A stretch of 25,571 nt of DNA from AL-N1 sp039178835 (lineage in GTDB: Bacteria; Chloroflexota; Chloroflexia; Chloroflexales; Roseiflexaceae): assembly GCA_039178835.1 (NCBI GenBank), contig JBCDFA010000069.1:1-25571 (forward strand), in the 5' to 3' direction. The notes below the pieces were generated by a model, which had not been told where the DNA came from, made no database searches, and worked only from the letters and a program-made list of their open reading frames with translations. Both the position numbers and the translations under genes were made by a program. Below are positions 1-6,541 of this stretch, in pieces. Every line of letters begins with the position of its first letter. The stretch's first letter is position 1.

Positions 1-230
1 ATGGTTGATTGGCCAATGCTGCCATCAGGTCGGCGTGTGTTGATGAGGACTCGGACATGGCCTTCGTGAATAATATAGAGTTCGTTTCCGGCATCGCCCT
101 CTTTGAAAACAGTTCGCTCTGCATCCACACGAACAGCCTGACACATTCCGGCGACTTGTGCTAGCTCAGTGTTGTTAAGCCCAGCAAACATTTCGACTTT
201 GTGCAGATGATCAATAGCTCGTTCGTCCAT
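1..230 (-). CDS. Cyclic-nucleotide-binding domain protein (partial, 3' end outside window)
   Basis: The minus strand opens with ATG at 230-228 and runs in frame off the window edge, giving 76 visible residues (MDERAIDHLHKVEMF...). The pattern FKEGDAGNELYIIHEGHVRV is the classic first half of a cNMP-binding (Crp/Fnr-type) beta-roll: F-x-E-G-D, then L-Y-I-I, then the G-x-V-x-V strand. The start is well supported by an AGGGGGA Shine-Dalgarno sequence about 4 nt upstream. The C-terminal half is missing, so I cannot tell a Crp/Fnr transcription factor with HTH from a stand-alone cNMP sensor or a fused protein. It lies downstream of the response regulator gene on the same strand, 80 bp away, with a possible promoter of its own. 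A regulatory, ligand-sensing role in the cytoplasm is inferred from the family. Confidence 0.8.
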   Translation of the reverse strand, partial: MDERAIDHLHKVEMFAGLNNTELAQVAGMCQAVRVDAERTVFKEGDAGNELYIIHEGHVRVLINTRRPDGSIGQST

Positions 231-264
231 GACATCCCCCTGAGCCTATGTATAAAGGATGGAT

Positions 265-273
265 AGTATAGCA
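265..273 (-). promoter_or_regulatory. Possible extended -10 promoter of the cNMP-binding gene
   Basis: On the minus strand the sequence reads TGCTATACT, a TGn-extended -10 element (TATACT). It would start transcription roughly 28 nt before the ATG at 230. No good -35 is present at 16-17 bp. Suggestive only. Confidence 0.35.
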
Positions 274-310
274 TACGAACGGCATCTGTATGGCATAGTT
301 TACAAGAGCA

Positions 311-970
311 TTATTGTTGATCATCAAGTGGCACAAGCCGCTCCCGAAGGGCGAATAAGGCCGCCTGGGTACGATCTTGCAGGTGCAATTTCGAGAGAAT
401 ATTGCTCACATGGGTTTTGACGGTTCGTTCGCCTATCATTAATGAATTGGCAATTTCGGCATTACTCATTCCTCGGGCAATGCAGGAAAGCACATCGCGC
501 TCCCGATCCGTCAGTTCATCGAGTGGCGATGTACGTGTTTCACCAGTCAGTTCCTTCATGAGACGGGTTGCAACGGTTGGGTGGAGCGTTGCTTCACCAT
601 GGTGCGCAGCTTGGATGGCACGGACTAATTCATTGGGCTCGACGTCTTTCAGCAGATAGGATAAGGCCCCCGCCTTAATAGCTGGAAAAATGCGCTCATC
701 ATCGCTGTAACTGGTGAGCACAATGACTTGGGTGCTGGGGCTGACCGCCTTTAGTTGACGGGTTGCCTCAATACCATCCATTTCTGGCATCAAAAGGTCC
801 ATTAGTGCCACATCAGGGACCAGTTGTTTGGCCATTTCTACCCCTTCAACGCCGCCAGAAGCCTCGCCAATAACTTCGATCTCAGAATAGGTTGTGAGAA
901 AGGCACAGAGGCCACGCCGTACCACTGAATGATCATCGATGATAAGTACTCGAACAGTCTCTTTTGTCAT
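311..970 (-). CDS. NarL/LuxR-family response regulator
   Basis: This 219-aa protein has an N-terminal receiver domain (about residues 6-122) and a C-terminal LuxR-type helix-turn-helix (about 150-212). In the receiver, the acidic pair D12-D13, the phosphoacceptor D58 (MDLLMP), T86 and K108 are all present, so it should be phosphorylatable. The output domain shows LTDRERDVL and the recognition-helix segment IGERTVKTHVSNILSKL, typical of NarL, LiaR and DegU regulators. It is the second gene of a two-gene operon: the upstream sensor kinase ends at 983, 12 bp before this ATG. The cognate kinase belongs to the matching HisKA_3 class. It should be a DNA-binding transcription regulator; its targets and signal cannot be read from the sequence. 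Confidence 0.95.
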   Translation of the reverse strand: MTKETVRVLIIDDHSVVRRGLCAFLTTYSEIEVIGEASGGVEGVEMAKQLVPDVALMDLLMPEMDGIEATRQLKAVSPSTQVIVLTSYSDDERIFPAIKAGALSYLLKDVEPNELVRAIQAAHHGEATLHPTVATRLMKELTGETRTSPLDELTDRERDVLSCIARGMSNAEIANSLMIGERTVKTHVSNILSKLHLQDRTQAALFALRERLVPLDDQQ

Positions 971-982
971 ATGGTATGATCC

Positions 983-2551
983 TCAATCCTTATATGTTAA
1001 AGATGCATTTGATGGTAATGTAACACAAATAGTTGTGCCTTTGTTCGGTGCGCTCTGTGCTTCAAACTGTCCTCCCAACGCTTCGGCGCGTTCTGCCATG
1101 CTGGTGAGACCAAACGACGTTGGTTTACGTGATACATTCGTCTCAAAACCACGCCCCTTGTCTTGTACAGTCAGCGATACGTGCTGATCGTTATAGTGTA
1201 GTTTGACCTGCGCATGGTGTACGCCACTGTGACGCACCACGTTGGCCAGTGCCTCTTGTACAATACGAAATAAGGCCTGCTCAGACTCGAGTGGTAGCCA
1301 GCGTTCTCCACTGATATGCAGATCAACCTTGAGATTTTGTCGTTCTTGTACAGACTGAGCAAGATCACGCAGCGCATGTACCAAACCACGATCATCAAGG
1401 GTGGCAGGACGTAGCGCAAAAATCAACCCACGTAATTCGTGTAGCGCATGTTGGGATGTCTGTTGGACCTCTTCTAATTGTTCGGCTGCCAATTCAGGAC
1501 GTGTTGCGATTAATCGTTTTGTGGCAGCAGTGAGCATGTTGAGGCTAAATAAATCCTGGCTCACACTGTCGTGCAGTTCGCGTGCTAGCCGATTGCGTTC
1601 TTCCACTGTGGCAAGCTGGGCCGCCTGTTCAGCAAGCTGAGCATTCCGATCAGCCAGAACGCGTAACTGGAGCACATTCTGCGATAATTGATCGGCCATG
1701 GTGTTAAACTGACGTCCTAACTGACCAATTTCATCGACAGAGTGATCCTCTACGCGCTGGTCAAGCTGGCCATTCGCGATGGCGGCACTGACACGAGTTA
1801 GTCGTTGCAGTCGACGGCTAAAGCCACGTCCACCCAGCCAGGCATACAGCAACCCGATCAAAAGACTAAATACAAGCCACGGAATCATGACGACCAGCGC
1901 CACCGATGGTGAACTTGACAGAATCTCGGTGGTAGAGGGAAGGTCCCCCATGCGGATGTATACAACCCCTACCACCTCACCATTACTATCAAAGATGGGT
2001 GAGGTGGCTGCTGGTTGTCGATTTGGCTCTGACCAGGTAACCAATTGCTCTGCGTCAGTAACACCACCAAGGGCATTTCGGATAATAGGATAACTATTTG
2101 TTTGATCTACCTCACTAAACACTACATTTGCTTCGTAATCGAGTGGTTGTGTGGTAGTAATGATCTGACCACTGCTGTCCAGTAAGGCAATAAAAAGATT
2201 TGATGGACTGACAGTCGAGTTTTGATTTGAAGTATTAATCGTAATGGTCGTGGCTTCATTCGATTGTTGTGAGGTACTGAATGTGTCCAGAAAGGTGTTT
2301 AAGAGGTGTAACGATTGTGCGAGTTGCTCATTGTTGACATCAGGTCGCGCAAAATCTTCACTCATCACTTCTGCGAACAATCGGGCATCATCAGCCAGGG
2401 CAATTGGGAGCATCTGTGAGTTGATGTACCAGATGACACCACCAAAAGTTGCGATGATGAGCGTCAACACAAACATAAATGAGACTAATACATACGTCCC
2501 GGTAAGCTTCCAGAGTATGGTGCCAAAGCGCCGATGAAGTAATCGAATCAT
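983..2551 (-). CDS. HisKA_3-family sensor histidine kinase (NarX/LiaS-like)
   Basis: I place the start at the ATG 2551-2549, giving 522 aa. The frame is open up to an ATG at 2680, but that longer start has no ribosome binding site, lies upstream of a TATAAT box at 2591-2596, and would put 43 odd residues before the first membrane segment. Order: TM1 (about 16-43), an extracytoplasmic sensor of about 170 residues, TM2 (217-239), HAMP (240-293), a short coiled coil, HisKA_3 with the phosphoacceptor H327 in RELHDSVSQ, and HATPase_c with N437 in EALANVVRHSG, DKGRG and SFGLTSM. All catalytic motifs look intact. It autophosphorylates in response to an unknown external signal and presumably passes the phosphate to the response regulator 12 bp downstream. 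Confidence 0.93.
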   Translation of the reverse strand: MIRLLHRRFGTILWKLTGTYVLVSFMFVLTLIIATFGGVIWYINSQMLPIALADDARLFAEVMSEDFARPDVNNEQLAQSLHLLNTFLDTFSTSQQSNEATTITINTSNQNSTVSPSNLFIALLDSSGQIITTTQPLDYEANVVFSEVDQTNSYPIIRNALGGVTDAEQLVTWSEPNRQPAATSPIFDSNGEVVGVVYIRMGDLPSTTEILSSSPSVALVVMIPWLVFSLLIGLLYAWLGGRGFSRRLQRLTRVSAAIANGQLDQRVEDHSVDEIGQLGRQFNTMADQLSQNVLQLRVLADRNAQLAEQAAQLATVEERNRLARELHDSVSQDLFSLNMLTAATKRLIATRPELAAEQLEEVQQTSQHALHELRGLIFALRPATLDDRGLVHALRDLAQSVQERQNLKVDLHISGERWLPLESEQALFRIVQEALANVVRHSGVHHAQVKLHYNDQHVSLTVQDKGRGFETNVSRKPTSFGLTSMAERAEALGGQFEAQSAPNKGTTICVTLPSNASLTYKD

Positions 2552-2590
2552 ATTACATATCTTAACATTAGAGTTTGTCACATACCAAAA

Positions 2591-2596
2591 ATTATA
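2591..2596 (-). promoter_or_regulatory. Candidate -10 box for the sensor kinase operon
   Basis: A perfect TATAAT lies on the minus strand about 40 bp upstream of the kinase ATG at 2551. The hexamer 17 bp further upstream (ATGAAG) is a poor -35. Its position supports the shorter kinase start. Confidence 0.35.
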
Positions 2597-2762
2597 CACG
2601 CATATCAACAGTTCTTCATGCAACTTGTATTGTACGTCTGAATGCCTCTGCGTGATATCGTTAGACGGTGTGAATGACATATGTCAAAAATGCATAAGTC
2701 TATCGATCTTAGGTCGGAGAAAGAGTTGCACACGAGTGAAAATGCTTTACACATACAGCACC

Positions 2763-2792
2763 TTGACAAATCTGTTCCACAGGTGTTATAAT
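2763..2792 (+). promoter_or_regulatory. Sigma70-type promoter of the HhH-XPB-DUF790 operon
   Basis: A perfect TTGACA (2763-2768) and a perfect TATAAT (2787-2792) are separated by 18 bp. Transcription would start near 2798-2800, leaving a leader of about 75 nt before the ATG at 2875. A GAAC-N4-GTTC palindrome directly follows the -10 box. Confidence 0.85.
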
Positions 2793-2793
2793 T

Positions 2794-2807
2794 AGAACAT
2801 AAGTTCT
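2794..2807. promoter_or_regulatory. Putative LexA (SOS-box-like) operator, GAAC-N4-GTTC
   Basis: The 14-mer AGAACATAAGTTCT contains inverted AGAAC/GTTCT arms around a 4-bp centre. This matches the core GAAC-N4-GTTC of the LexA/DinR box known from Gram-positive bacteria. It sits 2 bp downstream of the -10 hexamer, over the predicted transcription start, where a repressor would block initiation. The operon it controls encodes DNA-repair-type proteins. I found no other GAAC-N4-GTTC when reading the window. That LexA binds here is inference. Confidence 0.65.
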
Positions 2808-2874
2808 TATTTATATGCAGAAACAGCATCAGAAAAGCTTACTGTGAATACGAGTTTCTAACCGAGGTAGAATC

Positions 2875-3351
2875 ATGAATAACCGTGATGTTGCTGCTAT
2901 ATTGTTCAATATATCAACCATTTTGACACACCAGTATGATAACCCCTATCGGATTCGTGCATATCGTCGGGCGGCACGCAACATCTTACGTTCGCGCCAT
3001 TCTCTGGCCGAACGGGTTGCGAATGGCCAGTCATTGGGCATTCCTCAGCTTGGTACGAGTCTTACCGAGAAAATTAGCACGCTGGCCAGTACAGGTAAAC
3101 TTCCGTTTTATGAGGAACTCTGTGCTCAGTTGCCACCAGAACAACAATTTTTGATGCGTGTTCCTGGTATGGGCCCTACGACGGCGGCACGAATCCACAA
3201 CGATCTTGGTCGGATCGACGCGGTGAGTCTGGCACGGGCCGCTGCAACGGGCGCCTTACAGCGGGTGTGGGGTGTTGGTCCGAAGCGTACCGCTGCTATT
3301 ATCGAAACCCTTGTGGTACCAATGCTACCCCAGTCATCGCTATCTGTGTAG
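2875..3351 (+). CDS. Stand-alone helix-hairpin-helix protein, like the N-terminal part of family X DNA polymerase
   Basis: This is a 158-aa protein with a GAGG ribosome binding site 7 nt before the ATG. The opening (NNRDVAAILFNISTIL, then NPYRIRAYRRAARNIL) matches the 8-kDa DNA-binding domain at the N-terminus of PolX/Pol-beta enzymes. Three helix-hairpin-helix motifs follow: about 55-66 (IPQLGTSLTEKI), 96-107 (VPGMGPTTAARI) and 131-142 (VWGVGPKRTAAI). The nucleotidyltransferase palm and PHP domains of bacterial PolX are absent, and the protein ends cleanly, so it is not an obvious truncation. It should bind DNA, perhaps gaps or junctions, without catalysis. It is the first gene of the operon, 35 bp before the XPB helicase start, so it is a plausible accessory factor of that machine. 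Confidence 0.85.
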   Translation: MNNRDVAAILFNISTILTHQYDNPYRIRAYRRAARNILRSRHSLAERVANGQSLGIPQLGTSLTEKISTLASTGKLPFYEELCAQLPPEQQFLMRVPGMGPTTAARIHNDLGRIDAVSLARAAATGALQRVWGVGPKRTAAIIETLVVPMLPQSSLSV

Positions 3352-3371
3352 GATGCATTTGGCTGGTAGCC

Positions 3372-3380
3372 AGGAAGGAG
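3372..3380 (+). promoter_or_regulatory. Ribosome binding site fixing the XPB GTG start
   Basis: AGGAAGGAG ends 6 nt before the GTG at 3387. The open frame extends back to 3267 inside the preceding gene, but no comparable site lies there, so this element decides the start. Confidence 0.8.
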
Positions 3381-3386
3381 TGGTGT

Positions 3387-4715
3387 GTGTTACGCCAACG
3401 TGAGTTAGAAGAATTGTTAACTGAATTGGAGGATGGAGGAGATAACCTGCTTGATGCAGCGATTGATGAGATGGTTGTTACGCGTGGTGGGGCTTCGGAG
3501 GTAGATGAAAATGATGTTGCGGGTGGTTTTCGGGCCAGGCTTGCGCTCACCCCACGTCCATATCAGGAAGATGCGCTGGCTGCATGGCTGGCTGCTGATG
3601 GGCAGGGAGTCGTGGTCTTACCAACAGGTTCGGGGAAGACGATCCTTGCGCTGATGGCCATTGAGCGCTTAAAACTCCAAACACTGATTGTGGTACCGAC
3701 TATTGAGTTGCTCTACCAGTGGCGTGACAGCATTATCAAACATCTGGGCGTTGCGAAGCACAAGGTGGGGGTAGTCGGTGATGGTCGGCGTGAATTTCGT
3801 CCGATTACGATTATTACCTATGCGTCTGCTGCGATGCCTGCAGCACCACTAGCCGAAACCGGCTTGTTGATCTGTGATGAGGCACATCATTTGCCCTCAC
3901 CGTCGTATAGCGTGATACCACAGCGTTGTGGAGCGCCCTACCGACTTGGTATCACGGCTACCCCTGAGCGTAGTGATGGTGCAGACCACTTGCTTCATGG
4001 GTTGCTTGGGCCGACCGTGTATCAATGCACTCCGGCGCAATTATCGGCCCTGGGCCATTTAGCCAAATTTCGCGAGAAACGCATTTATGTCGATCTCCAG
4101 CCTGAAGAGGCCATCCGCTATGGTGTGTTGATGACTGAGTGGAAGTGGTTTGTTGCGCGTAACCGTGGGAGTATCAGCCGGGGTGGTGATTTTTTTGGTG
4201 AACTTATTCGACGAAGCGGAAATGACCCGGTGGCGCGTCAGGCGCTGCGTGCACATCATCAGGCACGAATGATCGCGCTGAATGCGGAGTCGAAGATGGG
4301 TGAAGTGGCGCGTCTGCTGGAGCAACATCGTAACGACAAGGTGTTGGTTTTCTCTGAGTATACAGCACTGGTTGATCGGATCAGTCAGGCCTTTGCGCTC
4401 CCTGCTATAACCTATCGCACTGCTGCGGATGAGCGCAAACATATCCTTCAGGCATTTCGTAATGGAGCCTACTCAAAACTCGTGGCCGGGCGTGTTCTCA
4501 ACGAGGGTGTTGATGTTCCTGATGCCAATGTCGCCATTGTTGTGAGTGGGAACAGTACGGCTCGTGAACACATACAGCGACTGGGTCGGGTGATTCGACC
4601 CAAACAAACCGAGGCGCTTTTGTACGAATTGGTGACACGCCATACGAGTGAAGTAAACACTGCACGCAAACGACGCAAAACGAAAGAGCGACGACGCAAA
4701 TCAGAAGCAGCATAA
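3387..4715 (+). CDS. xpb: XPB-like superfamily 2 DNA helicase (archaeal/bacterial XPB)
   Basis: Starting at GTG 3387, the protein has 442 aa, close to archaeal XPB length. Motifs in order: Q-like PRPYQ (56-60), Walker A PTGSGKT (79-85), motif Ia PTIELLYQWR, DEAH (164-167), motif III ITATPER (189-195), motif IV VLVFSEYT, motif V VLNEGVDVP and motif VI QRLGRVIRP. The C-terminus is a basic tail (RKRRKTKERRRK). The RED motif just after motif III appears as R-S-D here, which may weaken the wedge that separates strands; this rests on my hand alignment. XPB is a 3'-5' translocase/helicase that opens damaged DNA in nucleotide excision repair and in archaea partners with the nuclease Bax1. Its neighbour 53 bp downstream is a Bax1-family protein, which supports that pairing here. 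Confidence 0.93.
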   Translation: MLRQRELEELLTELEDGGDNLLDAAIDEMVVTRGGASEVDENDVAGGFRARLALTPRPYQEDALAAWLAADGQGVVVLPTGSGKTILALMAIERLKLQTLIVVPTIELLYQWRDSIIKHLGVAKHKVGVVGDGRREFRPITIITYASAAMPAAPLAETGLLICDEAHHLPSPSYSVIPQRCGAPYRLGITATPERSDGADHLLHGLLGPTVYQCTPAQLSALGHLAKFREKRIYVDLQPEEAIRYGVLMTEWKWFVARNRGSISRGGDFFGELIRRSGNDPVARQALRAHHQARMIALNAESKMGEVARLLEQHRNDKVLVFSEYTALVDRISQAFALPAITYRTAADERKHILQAFRNGAYSKLVAGRVLNEGVDVPDANVAIVVSGNSTAREHIQRLGRVIRPKQTEALLYELVTRHTSEVNTARKRRKTKERRRKSEAA

Positions 4716-4768
4716 TCGATGGAATTATTGGTGTGAGTCTTTGATAAAACTGGAAAGTTCTTAAGACA

Positions 4769-6310
4769 ATGGCTTTCAAAATCGCTGATTTTAAGAAAAC
4801 AACACGACGAAAAGATAATAAACGGTATATTTATCCATATCAGATTCGTGATGATCGCTATACGGCCTCGATTAGCTATGCTATTGCGTATTATGAGCGG
4901 ATGATCGGTCGGCGGCGGGCCGATTTTGAAGTCGAGACTTTGCTGGAGTTTTTTGGCGATCCTCGGCTGGCGCGTGGTCTGGTCGCGTGTCTTGCCCGAA
5001 CTTATGCGTGGCAACCACAAAGTTTTGATGACACTTTTGGAGCAGAGACGACGGATGCGCTGCGGGGTGCCAATGTATCGAAACCGGCTGATTTACGTGC
5101 CAGATTGTATGGGATTGCCAATGGGCGGTACGGCGGCTGCGTTCTGCCCCACGAACGTCCAGATGCACTGGCGTTTCTATGTGACACCTTACCGCTCTCC
5201 CCAAAACAGTTTGAGCAGGGTCTAACCCTTGATGCGGAAGATCACTATGTGCTGGTGAAACAGGGGCCAACACCTGAGCCGCAAGATATCATTGCACGCT
5301 ACAACTATCATTCATTGGAGACGGCTCTGTGTTATGCTGAAACGATCAAACTGCGCCTCAGCGGTCCTGTCTGGAATATTCTGCGTAGTATGCACAACCT
5401 TGTGCGGCGCTATCGCATACGCTACTCAATAGATGGTGCACCATACACGCTGTTTGACGATCATCTGGATCTGATTCTGCATGGCAACCGTGATGCACTG
5501 GGGAACTGGACCCGCACCGGACGACGTGTGGTGCGTTTACTTCTACGGCTGCTGGCGACTCATCCTGCGAGTCTGGTCGAGGGTGAGGCGTTGGTACATC
5601 CTGGCAAACAAACCGCTACATTGCGTTTGGACGACCGAGCATTGAGTGTTCTGGGGGTTGTTGCACAACAGATGCAGTTTGATAGTGAGCCATGGGAACA
5701 GGATGTGGTCGAGAGTTTTCAACGCTCGTGGGGACGTTCGTTTGTGAAGAGGCAAACAGCAGGTTGGCGCTTGCGACGTGATCCAGAACCGCTTGTGGGT
5801 GAAGGTGTGGTCGTTGTACCGGACTTTGTCGCACGTCGTGGAAGCCAGTTTGTGTTGTTATGCTTTGCGATGGGGCGTACTGCGGCAGAAGCGCTCTTCC
5901 GAGATCTGACACAATTGCAGTATCGTATGCCGGTCATTGCAGTGATGCCTGACCATGTTGCAGAAGTGCTCAAACGCTGCCCAATCCCGATAGCTACCTA
6001 TGGAGAAAAACCTGCTGAGGCTATCGAAAACATTGCAGCATTACTCCAGCGGCGGTATCCTCACACACAAACAGCAACCTCCCTGACACCATGGCAACGT
6101 CTGGAGGAATTGGTGACCAATGAGGGATTTGTGAGCGAGGAGGGCGTTGCCGATATTCTCCGTTGTCCACAACACGAGGTAGCTCCCACGATTGAGCGTT
6201 GGGGTGGTGCTTCACTTCATTACCTTACCGGACTGGGCGTATGTGCCCCCGACACAATTGATGACATTCGCCATATGCTTGAACAAGGTACTATACAAAA
6301 AGCCGCTTAG
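4769..6310 (+). CDS. DUF790 / Bax1-family protein, XPB partner (nuclease motif degenerate)
   Basis: This 513-aa protein follows the XPB helicase by 53 bp; the Shine-Dalgarno before the ATG is weak. The N-terminal pattern (residues about 1-60: basic, then IYPYQI, then a YYERMIGRRRADFE helix) and a C-terminal PD-(D/E)XK-like region match DUF790, whose archaeal member Bax1 binds XPB and cuts DNA junctions. In the nuclease core, PDF is present at 351-353. The next strand, normally like VYxEIVGFW, reads VLLCFAMGR (362-370), so the usual metal-binding Glu is replaced by Cys365. The following Lys position looks like Arg378. The protein may therefore be catalytically weak or use other ligands; this comes from alignment by eye. 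It is the last gene of the operon, with a stem-loop at its stop codon. Confidence 0.88.
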   Translation: MAFKIADFKKTTRRKDNKRYIYPYQIRDDRYTASISYAIAYYERMIGRRRADFEVETLLEFFGDPRLARGLVACLARTYAWQPQSFDDTFGAETTDALRGANVSKPADLRARLYGIANGRYGGCVLPHERPDALAFLCDTLPLSPKQFEQGLTLDAEDHYVLVKQGPTPEPQDIIARYNYHSLETALCYAETIKLRLSGPVWNILRSMHNLVRRYRIRYSIDGAPYTLFDDHLDLILHGNRDALGNWTRTGRRVVRLLLRLLATHPASLVEGEALVHPGKQTATLRLDDRALSVLGVVAQQMQFDSEPWEQDVVESFQRSWGRSFVKRQTAGWRLRRDPEPLVGEGVVVVPDFVARRGSQFVLLCFAMGRTAAEALFRDLTQLQYRMPVIAVMPDHVAEVLKRCPIPIATYGEKPAEAIENIAALLQRRYPHTQTATSLTPWQRLEELVTNEGFVSEEGVADILRCPQHEVAPTIERWGGASLHYLTGLGVCAPDTIDDIRHMLEQGTIQKAA

Positions 6311-6329
6311 GGGAGCGTTACTGCTCCCC
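6310..6329 (+). terminator. Stem-loop at the end of the repair operon
   Basis: GGGGAGC and GCTCCCC form a perfect 7-bp stem with a 6-nt loop, starting at the last base of the DUF790 stop codon. No T-run follows, so it may end transcription weakly or protect the 3' end. A second perfect 14-bp palindrome, CTCATTGCAATGAG, lies at 6334-6347. Confidence 0.6.
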
Positions 6330-6541
6330 GCTCCTCATTGCAATGAGCCTCTCAATCCTCTTGCTTACGCTGCTATAAACGGTTAATAAATTGTAACTGA
6401 TCAGAAGTAACGCTTGACCCGGATAGTGTGTTCTTTTGAGTAGTAGGTACATTTTATACAGTCCTCTGTAACTGGTTGTATTTACCACTCCTGCTATTGC
6501 CCTCATTGTGCCAGTTTCAAAGGCAGAAAGGACGACGTGTC

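Noticed and set aside
2568..2584. LexA-type boxes elsewhere, such as before the kinase operon
   Set aside because: I found no second GAAC-N4-GTTC when reading the window; only 2794-2807 fits.
2552..2680. Longer N-terminus for the HisKA_3 kinase (ATG 2680)
   Set aside because: There is no ribosome binding site, and a TATAAT box lies between this ATG and the one at 2551. Domain layout fits the shorter form.
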